Shown: positions 17,888 through 26,357 of the stretch, one piece after another
How the letters are laid out: each line of letters starts with the position of its first letter
How positions within the stretch are numbered: the stretch's first letter is position 1
Origin: JANNYA01 sp031409855
Lineage (GTDB): Bacteria > Pseudomonadota > Gammaproteobacteria > Xanthomonadales > SZUA-5
DNA: 55,534 bases
Reading direction: 5' to 3'
Assembly: GCA_031409855.1 (NCBI GenBank)
Contig: JANNYA010000125.1
Span: 1-55,534 of the forward strand
Position numbers and translations under genes: made by a program
The notes under the pieces: model-generated
What the model was told of the DNA's origin: nothing
Databases searched by the model: none
The model's input: only the letters and a program-made list of their open reading frames with translations

Positions 17888-20692
17888 GTGGTTCTAAAGC
17901 GCAAATTATTGAGCTTGGCACTGGCATCTGCGCTGATGGGCGTATTTGCAACTGCGAATGCGCAGTCAGACGAAGAAAAAGCAACGCAGGCGAAGGCCGC
18001 GGCAGAAGCAGCCGCCAAGGAGGCTGCAGCTGAAGAAGCGGAACTGGGTGCGGTAGTAGTGACCGGTATCCGCGGTGCGATCGAGAGTTCGACCAGCATC
18101 AAGAAGAACCAAACTTCGATTGTTGAATCGATCTCCGCCGAAGATATTGGCAAGCTGCCAGATCAATCGATTGCCGAATCGATTGCGCGCCTGCCTGGGC
18201 TTTCGGCGCAACGGGTCGCGGGACGCGCCCAAGTCATTAGCGTGCGTGGCTTATCGCCCGATTTCGCGACGACCTTGTTGAACGGACGCGAGCTCGTTAG
18301 CACCGGCGACAATCGCAGTGTCGAGTTCGATCAATATCCGTCGGAACTGATTAACGGCGTTACCATTTATAAAACGCCGGATTCCGGCATCGTTGGCCAA
18401 GGTTTGTCCGGCACCATCGATATGCGCACCGTGCGCCCGCTGGATATTAAAGATTCGGTGTTGGTGGTGGGTGTGCGCGGTCAGGACAATTCTTTGGGTA
18501 GTGCTGCCGATGCGAGCGGTACCGGTAACCGCATCAATGTGAGCTTTATTGGCAAGTCCGACAGTGGCGACTTCGGCTATGCCTTTGGTATTTCGCGCTC
18601 GGATACGCCGATCCAAGAAAATCAAGTGGGTTTGTATGAGCCCTGGAATGCCATTGGCGCGGGTAACCGCCCGGGTGTTGCAGCCGGCACATTCTATTCG
18701 GACGGGATTAAGGCCCTGCGCCGCACCGGCTATACCGAGCGCACCGGCATTCTAGGTACACTGCAATTGCGCGGCAGCGATTCATGGATGAGTACGCTGG
18801 ATCTGTTTTATACAACCTCTGATCAGGAAGACACCGCGAATCAGTTTGAGGTAAACCTGGGCGACTATAACGGCTGTGGAAATGGCATTTTTACCTGCCC
18901 AGAGTCGCAAAGACGCTTGAGTGTTAGCAACCCGATTGTCAATGCTAACGGCACTTTCACCGGCGGCGTCGCCAACAACCTTTATCCATTGGTGCGCGGC
19001 ATTTACAACAAGCGCGAAGACACCATCAAAGCGGTCGGTTGGACCAACGAGTTCTTTGTGGGCGATATCACCCTTACTGCCGATGTCAACTGGTCAAAAG
19101 CGAATCGCGATGAATTAAGCCTGGAAAATAATACCCAGCGCTCACCGCGTCCAAGCCTTGATTCAGTCAATCTTTCGTTCCGAAACAATGGTTTCTCGCA
19201 ATTAACGCCAGGCCGCAGTTATTCAAACCCTGCTGATTTGTTCTTGGACGGCACGATTTACGGCTCCGGCTACGGCAAAGTACCCAGCGTTGAGGATGAG
19301 CTGACTGGGATCAAGCTGCTCGCGAACGTGCCTGCGCCGGAGCGGCTGAGTATGTTCACCACCTTTGATATCGGCGTGAACCGCGCCGAACGCGATAAGT
19401 CCAAACGCCAGCCTGAGGGCAACATTGACCTCGGTGCGCAGGGCCCCACCGCGATTGGCAGTCAGTTCCAGTATCGTCCGGTCGACTTGAGCTTTGCCGG
19501 TATTGGCTTGATTCCTTCGTGGAACGTGCCGGGCGCGGTCGCGCAATATATGCGTTTTGCACCACGTTCTGACTTTGACTATTTGATTCCCAAGGCGTGG
19601 GATGTCAACGAAGTGATCACTTCAGGTTGGTTGCGCGCGAACATCGACACTATGTGGGGCGACGTACCGGTGCGCGGCAACGTCGGCATCCAAGCCCAAC
19701 ATGTCGATCAATCCTCCGAGGCGAATTACTTTGATCGCAATCGTCCTGCCGGGCAGCAAGTTCGCCCCATTGGTGGCGGCACAACCTACACCGATATTTT
19801 GCCTAGCCTAAACTTGTCGTTTGAACTTGCCAACAATCAGCAGGTGCGCGTAGCGATGGCGCGCCAAGTAGCACGCCCAAGGGTTGACCAATTGCGCGCG
19901 GCGCTCGAGTTTGGCGTCAACACAGCGACCGGTGAACCTGGTGGTGAAGGCGGCAACCCTTTGCTCAACCCATGGATTGCGAATGCCTACGATTTGTCAT
20001 GGGAGCGTTATTTTGACGGTAACAAAGGCTATCTCGCTGCGGCGTTATTCTATAAAGATCTGAAATCATACATCTACACGCAGACGCGCAGCGGCTATGA
20101 CTTTCAAGATCTGCTAGCTGGCTATGTGCCGCCGCTAGGCACGGTGGCGCCGCAGCGCTTTGGCAATTTTAAGTCACCAGTCAATGGCGAAGGTGGTTCG
20201 CTGAGTGGACTTGAATTAACCGCTTCGGTACCGCTGGAAATGCTGTCCGAATCACTGAGCGGCTTTGGTGTCGTCGCAAATGCCAGTTTCTATGAAAGCA
20301 GCATCAAGATCCGTGACCCGGAAAGTGCGTCCAGCGTGGGCGGCGGTGACATCGGCTTGCCGGGTTTGTCGGATAAAGTCTATAACTTGACAGCTTATTA
20401 TGAGCGCAATGGCTTTGAAGCACGCGTAAGTCAGCGTCAACGGTCTGATTTTATTGGTGAAATTGGCAATTTTAATGGCGCCCGCACCTTGCGTTATGTG
20501 GTTGGTGAAAGCATCACAGATGCACAAGTGAGCTACGCTTTTAAAGGCCGCTTGGAAGGCTTGAGCGTGCTGTTGCAAGCTAGCAATTTGACGGATGAGG
20601 CGTATCGCACCTACGCCGGTACTAAGGATCGACCGCTTGAGTACATCGAGTGGGGCCGCACTTACTTGCTCGGATTCAGCTACAAGCTTTAA
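17888..20692 (+). CDS. TonB-dependent outer-membrane receptor
   Basis: An AUG-like frame is open from 17813, but GGAGG at 17877-17881 sits six bases before an in-frame GTG at 17888. That start begins a proper signal peptide (VLKRKLLSLALASALMG... ending ANAQ), giving 934 residues. An Ala/Glu/Lys-rich segment precedes the plug domain: VVVTGIRGAIESSTSIKKN, then ADIGKLPD-type IGKLPDQSIAESIARLPGLS and ISVRGLSPDF. This matches the TonB receptor family expanded in xanthomonads and caulobacters (TIGR01782-like). The C-terminal barrel ends in YLLGFSYKL. Such receptors import scarce nutrients such as glycans or siderophores using TonB energy; the ligand cannot be told. No sugar-utilisation genes lie beside it. 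Confidence 0.94.
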   Translation: MVLKRKLLSLALASALMGVFATANAQSDEEKATQAKAAAEAAAKEAAAEEAELGAVVVTGIRGAIESSTSIKKNQTSIVESISAEDIGKLPDQSIAESIARLPGLSAQRVAGRAQVISVRGLSPDFATTLLNGRELVSTGDNRSVEFDQYPSELINGVTIYKTPDSGIVGQGLSGTIDMRTVRPLDIKDSVLVVGVRGQDNSLGSAADASGTGNRINVSFIGKSDSGDFGYAFGISRSDTPIQENQVGLYEPWNAIGAGNRPGVAAGTFYSDGIKALRRTGYTERTGILGTLQLRGSDSWMSTLDLFYTTSDQEDTANQFEVNLGDYNGCGNGIFTCPESQRRLSVSNPIVNANGTFTGGVANNLYPLVRGIYNKREDTIKAVGWTNEFFVGDITLTADVNWSKANRDELSLENNTQRSPRPSLDSVNLSFRNNGFSQLTPGRSYSNPADLFLDGTIYGSGYGKVPSVEDELTGIKLLANVPAPERLSMFTTFDIGVNRAERDKSKRQPEGNIDLGAQGPTAIGSQFQYRPVDLSFAGIGLIPSWNVPGAVAQYMRFAPRSDFDYLIPKAWDVNEVITSGWLRANIDTMWGDVPVRGNVGIQAQHVDQSSEANYFDRNRPAGQQVRPIGGGTTYTDILPSLNLSFELANNQQVRVAMARQVARPRVDQLRAALEFGVNTATGEPGGEGGNPLLNPWIANAYDLSWERYFDGNKGYLAAALFYKDLKSYIYTQTRSGYDFQDLLAGYVPPLGTVAPQRFGNFKSPVNGEGGSLSGLELTASVPLEMLSESLSGFGVVANASFYESSIKIRDPESASSVGGGDIGLPGLSDKVYNLTAYYERNGFEARVSQRQRSDFIGEIGNFNGARTLRYVVGESITDAQVSYAFKGRLEGLSVLLQASNLTDEAYRTYAGTKDRPLEYIEWGRTYLLGFSYKL

Positions 20693-20717
20693 TACCTGCG
20701 CTTGAGCCCTAGCCAAT

Positions 20718-20751
20718 AAAAAACCCGCCGGTGCAAATTGGCGGGTTTTTT
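20718..20751 (+). terminator. Rho-independent terminator after the TonB-dependent receptor
   Basis: Stem CCCGCC (20724-20729) with GGCGGG (20740-20745) is followed by six T residues (20746-20751). The matching A-run before the stem could make it work on both strands. The T-run lies inside the 9-bp target duplication of the adjacent MITE-like element. Confidence 0.9.
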
Positions 20752-20752
20752 G

Positions 20753-20974
20753 GGGTGCCATTCAAACTGATGGATCGTCATCCCCGAATGTTTTAGTCGG
20801 GGATCCAGCCTGCACTTGCGCAAAGTACAGCGAATTGCAATGGTGCAATGCCAAAACAAACTCCCTGGATTCCCGCCAAAAGCACGCGGGAATGACGAGC
20901 TCAGTGCGCCGTCGCCCCATTAAATTCGAATCAGCGAAAACTACCGAGATTCCCCTTCAGTTTGAATGGCACCC
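20753..20974. mobile_element. 222-bp MITE-like element with 18-bp perfect inverted ends and 9-bp target duplication
   Basis: The left end GGGTGCCATTCAAACTGA (20753-20770) is the exact reverse complement of 20957-20974. The bases directly outside both ends are identical: GGTTTTTTG at 20744-20752 and at 20975-20983, a 9-bp direct repeat expected from transposition. The interior has no ORF of note. It holds two REP-like hairpins in opposite orientation: 20776-20808 (GTCATCCCCGA...TCGGGGATCCAG) and 20870-20899 (GGATTCCCGCC...GCGGGAATGACGA). This is the structure of a non-autonomous element moved by a transposase encoded elsewhere. It fills the 345-base gap between the receptor gene and fis. The element landed in the T-tract of the receptor's terminator. 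Confidence 0.88.
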
Positions 20975-21037
20975 GGTTTTTTGTGTGTGTTAGCAGCTTT
21001 CGTGCTTTTTCCATAAAAATGCTTTTGCCTGAGGATT

Positions 21038-21289
21038 TCAGGCAGCGATTCCGTGCTCGTCGAGCTTCTTACGCAAAGTTGCGCGGTTCATGCCAAGCAG
21101 CTCGGCGGCGTGGGTTAGATTGCCACCGCAGTGCTTTAACACTTCGACTAACAATGGTTTTTCTACTTCGTTCATGATTAACCGATGTAGCTGCGCAGCC
21201 GGATGGCCCTGAATCGTGCTGAGGTAACGTTGCACCGTTTGGCGCGAAAAATCTCCTAAATTTTGGCCTGGGCTTTGAGCTTTGTTCAT
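21038..21289 (-). CDS. fis: Fis family DNA-binding protein
   Basis: Fis is a nucleoid-associated protein that bends DNA and activates rRNA and tRNA promoters. The 83-residue product from the internal ATG at 21289 (MNKAQSPGQNLGDF...) carries the family signature: YL..IQGHPA.QLHRLIMNEVEKPLLVEVL, then the helix-turn-helix NLTHAAELLGMNRATLRKKL. The frame is open upstream to 21364, but that extension does not look Fis-like. It is somewhat shorter than the E. coli protein (98 residues). In many gammaproteobacteria fis follows dusB; here it does not. Confidence 0.93.
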   Translation of the reverse strand: MNKAQSPGQNLGDFSRQTVQRYLSTIQGHPAAQLHRLIMNEVEKPLLVEVLKHCGGNLTHAAELLGMNRATLRKKLDEHGIAA

Positions 21290-21309
21290 CAATGGCTGCG
21301 CGTCGAAGT

Positions 21310-21519
21310 TTAAGGAGCAGGCGAGCCCAAATGGCTGCGCATGATAAGAGGCGAAGAATAGCAACGAATTCGGCCGATAATCTGGTCATTTTGCAGCCGC
21401 ACTTGAAAGTTTGCGGTTTGCCCGCAATTGTCCGGCACGGCAACGTGGATTTTGGGATACTCCGCGCGTTTGGGCTGATCGCGCAGCACTTGTGCGTCGA
21501 TGCAGCCGTTCCAATTCAA
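21310..21519 (-). CDS. Possible small protein upstream of fis
   Basis: This frame runs 69 codons from a TTG start and ends 20 bases before fis on the same strand. The first ~50 codons have codon use like that of neighbouring genes (GAC, GTG CTG CGC, CCG, ATC GGC); the last ~20 look less convincing. The product (…PKIHVAVPDNCGQTANFQV…) matches no family I recognise. There is no clear ribosome binding site. It could be a real small gene, the remnant of a longer one, or chance in the divergent fis-secB region. Confidence 0.28.
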   Translation of the reverse strand: MNWNGCIDAQVLRDQPKRAEYPKIHVAVPDNCGQTANFQVRLQNDQIIGRIRCYSSPLIMRSHLGSPAP

Positions 21520-21566
21520 GTTATAAATTCTTACTACTTTCTCAACCTAGACCAAAGAGCATTCTC

Positions 21567-22043
21567 ATGGCAGACGAACAAAGCAACGGCGCAGACAACG
21601 GCGCAGACCAAGGCCCACAACTTGCGGTACAAAAAATCTATTTGAAAGACGTATCTTTTGAAGCGCCCACAGCGCCTGCGATTTTTCAAGAGCAAGTCCA
21701 GCCGCGCATTGATATGAACTTGACCCAGAAAGTGAGCAACGTCGGCGAAAACTTGTTTGAAGTCGTTCTTGCCGTCACCGTTACCTGCAAAGCGGGCGAC
21801 AAGACCGCGTATTTATGCGAAGTGCAACAAGCTGGCGTGTTTGGTTGTGCCGGCTTTGATCCAGCGCAACTTGATGCGGTGCTCGGTACCTATTGCCCGC
21901 ACGTGCTGTTTCCTTATGTGCGCCAAGTGATTAGTGACTTGATTCAATCGGGCGGTTTCCCACCACTGTTTTTACAGCCTATCAATTTTGAGCAAGTCTA
22001 TGCAGAATCACAAAAGCGTCGTCAGCAGCCGACGATGAACTAA
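21567..22043 (+). CDS. secB: Protein-export chaperone SecB
   Basis: SecB is a tetrameric cytosolic chaperone that keeps preproteins unfolded and hands them to SecA. The product is 158 residues from the ATG at 21567 (MADEQ...). The family core is clear: IYLKDVSFEAPTAPAIFQ, VVLAVTVTCK, YLCEVQQAGVF, then YCPHVLFPYVRQVISDLIQSGGFPPLFLQPINF. The frame is open upstream but lacks family similarity there. gpsA follows on the same strand, an arrangement common in proteobacteria, but a strong terminator separates the two here. The many exported proteins in this window are potential clients. Confidence 0.97.
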   Translation: MADEQSNGADNGADQGPQLAVQKIYLKDVSFEAPTAPAIFQEQVQPRIDMNLTQKVSNVGENLFEVVLAVTVTCKAGDKTAYLCEVQQAGVFGCAGFDPAQLDAVLGTYCPHVLFPYVRQVISDLIQSGGFPPLFLQPINFEQVYAESQKRRQQPTMN

Positions 22044-22073
22044 GTTTTACGCTTGGTGTTACGCGATTTAAAT

Positions 22074-22114
22074 CGCCCCAGTAGCCGAGTTAAGTCGACT
22101 ACTGGGGCGTTTTT
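22074..22114 (+). terminator. Rho-independent terminator after secB
   Basis: Stem CGCCCCAGTAG (22074-22084) pairs perfectly over 11 bp with CTACTGGGGCG (22099-22109) and is followed by five T residues and ATTT. It lies 31 bases after the secB stop. Confidence 0.93.
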
Positions 22115-22212
22115 ATTTGAGCTGCACGCACGTCACGGTGGCGCGGTAAAAATTAGCGCTTGATTCTACCCTGCAATTGGCGACACTCGACGCAGTCTAG
22201 TTTTTATGAGTG

Positions 22213-23268
22213 ATGCCGATGCCAAATAGCGCACAGCAACAGGGAAAGCGAATCGGCGTTTATGGCGCTGGCTCCTGGGGCACGGCTTTAGCCTCCCAGC
22301 TCGCGCGCAATGGTTTTCAAGTCAGTCTCTGGGGCCGCAATGCCAATGATCTTGCCAAAATCGCGCACACGCACCGCAATGAGCGATTTTTGCCCGGTAT
22401 TGATCTACCCGGGAATCTGATGTTTCAGCCGGATTTATTGGCGCTCGCCGCAGCCTCTGATATGCACCTATTGGTAGTGCCCTCGCATGCTTTTGGCGAT
22501 GTTTTGCGCCCGATTGCCAGCGTGCGTGCTCCCGCTTCGGGCGTGGCTTGGGCAACCAAAGGCTTTGAGTTGGGCTCAGGGCGTTTTTTGCATGAGGTTG
22601 CGCAGGAGGCGTTAAGAGTTGACGGTCAGGCTGAAGCGCCTATTGCGCTGGTCACGGGCCCATCTTTTGCCAAAGAAGTTGCCGTTGGCATGCCGTGCGC
22701 GCTCACCGTGCATTCTGACGATCAAGCATTTGCGATTGAAGTGGCGAATACCCTGCACGGTCAGGGCATGCGCGCCTACACCGGAGATGATATTCGCGGT
22801 GCAGAATTGGGCGGTGCGATGAAAAATGTCATGGCGGTTGCTACCGGCATTTGTGATGGCATGGGGCTAGGCCTAAATGCCCGCGCGGGGCTAATTACAC
22901 GCGGACTCAATGAAATGCTGCGGCTAAATGCCCGGCTGGGCGGCAAGGCGGAAACGATGATGGGTTTGGCAGGTTTGGGGGATTTGGTGTTGACCTGCAC
23001 CGGCGACTTATCCCGCAACCGCAGATTGGGTCTGGCGCTGGGGCAGGGCAAAGGCTTGAGTCAAGCGATCGCTGAAATTGGGCAAGTAGTGGAAAGCGTG
23101 CAAACCGCCGATGAGGTTATGCGCCTAGCTTTGCGCCATCAAATTGATTTGCCAATTTCCGAGCGTGTTCGCGCAGTCTTGCACGAAGAAATTACGCCCG
23201 CTGAAGGTTTGCGCAGCTTGCTTGCGCGTGAGCAAAAGCCGGAATATCCAGATGGACTGTTCGCTTAG
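22213..23268 (+). CDS. gpsA: Glycerol-3-phosphate dehydrogenase [NAD(P)+]
   Basis: GpsA reduces dihydroxyacetone phosphate to sn-glycerol 3-phosphate for phospholipid synthesis. Visible are the NAD(P) motif IGVYGAGSWGTALA near the N-terminus, VTGPSFAKEVA, the catalytic-lysine region AELGGAMKNVMAVATGICDG, and GLAGLGDLVLTCTGDLSRNRRLG. The length of ~351 residues is normal. Start choice is uncertain among GTG 22210, ATG 22213 and ATG 22219; none has a strong ribosome binding site. I took the first ATG. It is transcribed alone after the secB terminator. Confidence 0.96.
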   Translation: MPMPNSAQQQGKRIGVYGAGSWGTALASQLARNGFQVSLWGRNANDLAKIAHTHRNERFLPGIDLPGNLMFQPDLLALAAASDMHLLVVPSHAFGDVLRPIASVRAPASGVAWATKGFELGSGRFLHEVAQEALRVDGQAEAPIALVTGPSFAKEVAVGMPCALTVHSDDQAFAIEVANTLHGQGMRAYTGDDIRGAELGGAMKNVMAVATGICDGMGLGLNARAGLITRGLNEMLRLNARLGGKAETMMGLAGLGDLVLTCTGDLSRNRRLGLALGQGKGLSQAIAEIGQVVESVQTADEVMRLALRHQIDLPISERVRAVLHEEITPAEGLRSLLAREQKPEYPDGLFA

Positions 23269-23403
23269 CAAGATATTTTGCTGCACCAGTGTTGGGTGAA
23301 AACGCAAATATTGGCCAGCTTGATTGCAAATTAGTCGATACCGCACGGCGGATTTTGACTCATCTGCGTCCCCCACTTCCGATAGCGATGCCGCTATCGG
23401 AGT

Positions 23404-23461
23404 AAAAAAAGAACCCACCAGTCACCTCTCGGGGAGGGCGATCGGCTTAGCGACTGGTGGG
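23404..23461 (-). terminator. Rho-independent terminator of the phasin gene
   Basis: Read on the minus strand, CCCACCAGTC (23461-23452) pairs over 10 bp with GACTGGTGGG (23423-23414), enclosing a smaller CCTC/GAGG hairpin. It is followed by TTC and seven T residues (23410-23404). Just beyond lies a separate perfect 8-bp hairpin, CCGATAGC/GCTATCGG (23379-23400), without a T-run, which may belong to the gpsA transcript end. Confidence 0.85.
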
Positions 23462-23559
23462 CGCTTGAAGGTACGGGCCCAAGATCCTGCTTTGTGCAGG
23501 TATCTAGGATGCTGGCGGGCCCCTAAAAGATCGTTTTTACTGCGATTACTTTTACTGAC

Positions 23560-24291
23560 TTAGCTGCCGGTAACTTCGGTTACTGCGTCAGTCACGGTCT
23601 TGACGGCTGCTTGTGCCGCTTTGCTTGCGCGATTGACCGTGCTTTGTGCTGACTTGCTGGCGTTTGCTACAGCGGTAGTTGCGCGTGCTTGAACTTTCTT
23701 AGCGGCATCAACAACGGTTGCTTGCACGGACTTCACCGCTTTTGCAGGTGCAGCAGCGGGCTTGACTTTCGCTACAGGTGCAGCCTTAACTGTGGTTGTA
23801 GTCGCTTTTGCAGCGGGTGCTTTGCTCATTGCCTTTACCGCTTTCGACAGCTCATCCACTTTCGCAGCTAAATTGTTTAGCTCTTCGCGGCCAGGAATGC
23901 CTAAGCCGCCGAGTGCGCGCGATACGCGCTCTTCGAAAACTTTTTCCAGTTTGTCCCAGGTGTCAGACGCGCGATCTTTGACTTGGGCAACGGTGTTTTC
24001 AACCGCGCCGCGCACTTCATCAACCTTACCGCTGGTGTATTTGGTGGTGATCTTTTCCAAGGCCGAGCCTTCTTTGATGAGTGACTCATACAATTTGCCG
24101 CCTTCTTCTTGCGCTTTTGCAAACGCGCCTAAGCCGGCGAGCCAAATTTGCTGACCCGATTCCATAATTTTATTCGCCATGCCTTTGAGGGCGGCGTTTG
24201 CTTCTACCTTGGTTGCGCTAATTTTTTCAGTGACTGCGGCTTTCGCCGTGTTTGCCGCTTTCAAAGGTGCTTTAGTGTTTTTCGCTGCCAT
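23560..24291 (-). CDS. PHA granule-associated phasin with histone-like tail (PhaF/PhaI type)
   Basis: The 243-residue product begins with a short Ala/Lys-rich arm. The phasin core spans ~30-130 (QQIWLAGLGAFAKAQEEGGKLYESLIKEG..., then VKDRASDTWDKLEKVFEERVSRALGGLGIP). A coiled-coil heptad stretch follows (ELNNLAAKVDELSKAVKAM). The last ~90 residues are an Ala/Lys/Pro/Val-rich tail like histone H1 and the DNA-binding tail of Pseudomonas PhaF. Such proteins coat polyhydroxyalkanoate granules and link them to the nucleoid. No PHA synthase or depolymerase gene is in the window. AAGGA lies 10 bases before the ATG. Confidence 0.9.
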   Translation of the reverse strand: MAAKNTKAPLKAANTAKAAVTEKISATKVEANAALKGMANKIMESGQQIWLAGLGAFAKAQEEGGKLYESLIKEGSALEKITTKYTSGKVDEVRGAVENTVAQVKDRASDTWDKLEKVFEERVSRALGGLGIPGREELNNLAAKVDELSKAVKAMSKAPAAKATTTTVKAAPVAKVKPAAAPAKAVKSVQATVVDAAKKVQARATTAVANASKSAQSTVNRASKAAQAAVKTVTDAVTEVTGS

Positions 24292-24695
24292 GATGATGTC
24301 CTTCCCAGGTTGTTACCCACAGATGCGTGGCGTACGTGATTGTCTCGACAAAACAAAAAAAACCAACTTTGAGTGCTGAATTGGAATTAGATGCTTGTTG
24401 CTTTAGGCGACGCCACTCACTGTTCCCGCGCCGCTTGATCGCAATCTAGGCCGCTCCGATAGAATATGTGCACTATCGCTAAGTTTGTTCAGCTTGCGTT
24501 GATGCGGGTTAGGTCGGCATTATCGTTAATGTCCTAGCGAAGTTTTGCTGTACCGTTTTGTGTAAATTGTCCGCTCCAGAAAAAAAGGTTGGACGGATTG
24601 CGGCCCGCGCGCCTAAAATTGCGCCCCGGTTGTCTCGTTTGGAAGCAACAAACGAGCCTTAATTTTCGCGACTATTCCTTTTAACCGGGCACTGC
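24292..24695. other. Divergent phasin-pyrG intergenic region
   Basis: This 404-base region separates two divergent genes and should contain both promoters. It has no convincing ORF, repeat or RNA structure. A weak promoter candidate toward pyrG is TTGATC followed 19 bases later by TAGAAT (about 24436-24466). Confidence 0.5.
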
Positions 24696-26357
24696 ATGAA
24701 TTCACTGATTTTTGTTACCGGCGGCGTGGTGTCGTCGCTCGGGAAAGGTATTGCTGCGGCATCGTTAGCCGCTATTTTGGAAGCGCGCGGCCTGCGCGTG
24801 ACGATGATGAAGCTTGATCCTTACATCAACGTTGATCCGGGAACGATGAGCCCGTTTCAACACGGCGAAGTGTTTGTTACCGAAGATGGCGCTGAGACGG
24901 ATCTGGATTTAGGGCATTACGAGCGGTTTTTGCGCACCCGTATGACGCGCAAAAATAACGTCACCACCGGGCGCATTTATGAATCCGTGATTCGCAAAGA
25001 ACGCAAAGGCGAGTATTTGGGCGCAACGGTGCAGGTTATTCCGCACATCACCGATGAAATCAAGCGCTGCATCGTGGAGGCGACCGAAGGCTTTGATATC
25101 GCCATCGTTGAGGTGGGCGGCACCGTTGGCGACATTGAATCGCTACCGTTTTTAGAGGCAATACGCCAGTTGCGCGTTGAGCGCGGGCAGGACAACGCGA
25201 TCTTTATGCACCTGACGTTGGTGCCCTTTATTGCCGCCGCTGGCGAGTTGAAAACTAAACCGACTCAGCACTCGGTGGCGCAGCTACGTTCGATTGGTAT
25301 TCAGCCGGACATTTTACTGTGCCGATCCGAGCGGCCTTTGCCGGAAGCGGAGCGTAAGAAAATCGCGCTGTTTACCAATGTGCCGTTAGAAGCCGTGATT
25401 TCCGCGATCGATATGGACAATATCTATAAAATCCCGATGTGGTTTCACACGCAAAAACTCGATCAAATTGTCGTTGAGCGCTTGCGTTTCAAAGCCAAAA
25501 AGGCCGATTTATCCGAGTGGAAACAGGTGGTTGAAGCCTGTGAAAAGCCGGTTGATTCGGTTCGCGTTGCCATTGTCGGCAAATATGTTGAACACAAAGA
25601 CGCCTACAAGTCTTTGAGCGAGGCTTTACGCCATGGGGGTTTACGGCAAAAAACCTTAGTCGAGCTGATTTGGTTGGAATCTGAGGCCATTGAATCAAAC
25701 GCTTTGGCCGGTGTTGAAAACCCACTCAGTAACGTTGATGCAATTTTAGTGCCTGGCGGCTTTGGTGAGCGCGGCTTTGAAGGCAAAGTGGCGGCAAGCG
25801 CGTATGCGCGCGAAAATTTGGTGCCTTATTTTGGCATCTGCTATGGCATGCAGGCAGCAGTTGTTGATCATGCCCGCAATATTGCCGGGCTGGCGGGTGC
25901 CAACAGCACCGAAAATGACCGCAATTGCGCACACCCGGTGATTGGTTTGATTACTGAATGGCAAACCGAAAGCGGCGAGCTGGAACGGCGTACCGAAGAT
26001 TCTGATTTGGGCGGCACCATGCGCTTAGGCGCGCAGGAATGCGTGTTAGTTGCGGGCAGCAAGGCGCGCGAAATTTACGGCTGCGACGTGGTGAAAGAGC
26101 GGCATCGACATCGCTATGAATTTAACAATAACTATCGCGAGCGTTTGAGCGCGAGCGGCTTGGTGTTGAGTGCTTTTAGCAAAGACAATAATTTGGTGGA
26201 AATGATCGAGCGTGCGGACCACCCGTGGTTTATTGCGTGCCAGTCGCACCCAGAATTTACTTCGACACCGCGTGATGGCCATCCGTTGTTTATCAGCTTT
26301 ATTCGTGCCGCGCGCGACTTTAAAGCGCGTGAGGTCAAGAAACTGGCGCGCCGCTAA
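24696..26357 (+). CDS. pyrG: CTP synthase
   Basis: PyrG makes CTP from UTP, ATP and glutamine, the last step of pyrimidine nucleotide synthesis. The 553-residue product has the usual two domains. The N-terminal synthase domain (~1-265) shows FVTGGVVSSLGKGI, DPYINVDPGTMSPFQHGEVFVTEDGAETDLDLGHYERF and IEVGGTVGDIES-type residues. The C-terminal class I glutaminase domain (~290-545) shows PGGFGERG, the nucleophile region YFGICYGMQ, and the HPEF triad part. Its stop overlaps the end of the convergent GGDEF gene by four bases. Confidence 0.98.
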   Translation: MNSLIFVTGGVVSSLGKGIAAASLAAILEARGLRVTMMKLDPYINVDPGTMSPFQHGEVFVTEDGAETDLDLGHYERFLRTRMTRKNNVTTGRIYESVIRKERKGEYLGATVQVIPHITDEIKRCIVEATEGFDIAIVEVGGTVGDIESLPFLEAIRQLRVERGQDNAIFMHLTLVPFIAAAGELKTKPTQHSVAQLRSIGIQPDILLCRSERPLPEAERKKIALFTNVPLEAVISAIDMDNIYKIPMWFHTQKLDQIVVERLRFKAKKADLSEWKQVVEACEKPVDSVRVAIVGKYVEHKDAYKSLSEALRHGGLRQKTLVELIWLESEAIESNALAGVENPLSNVDAILVPGGFGERGFEGKVAASAYARENLVPYFGICYGMQAAVVDHARNIAGLAGANSTENDRNCAHPVIGLITEWQTESGELERRTEDSDLGGTMRLGAQECVLVAGSKAREIYGCDVVKERHRHRYEFNNNYRERLSASGLVLSAFSKDNNLVEMIERADHPWFIACQSHPEFTSTPRDGHPLFISFIRAARDFKAREVKKLARR

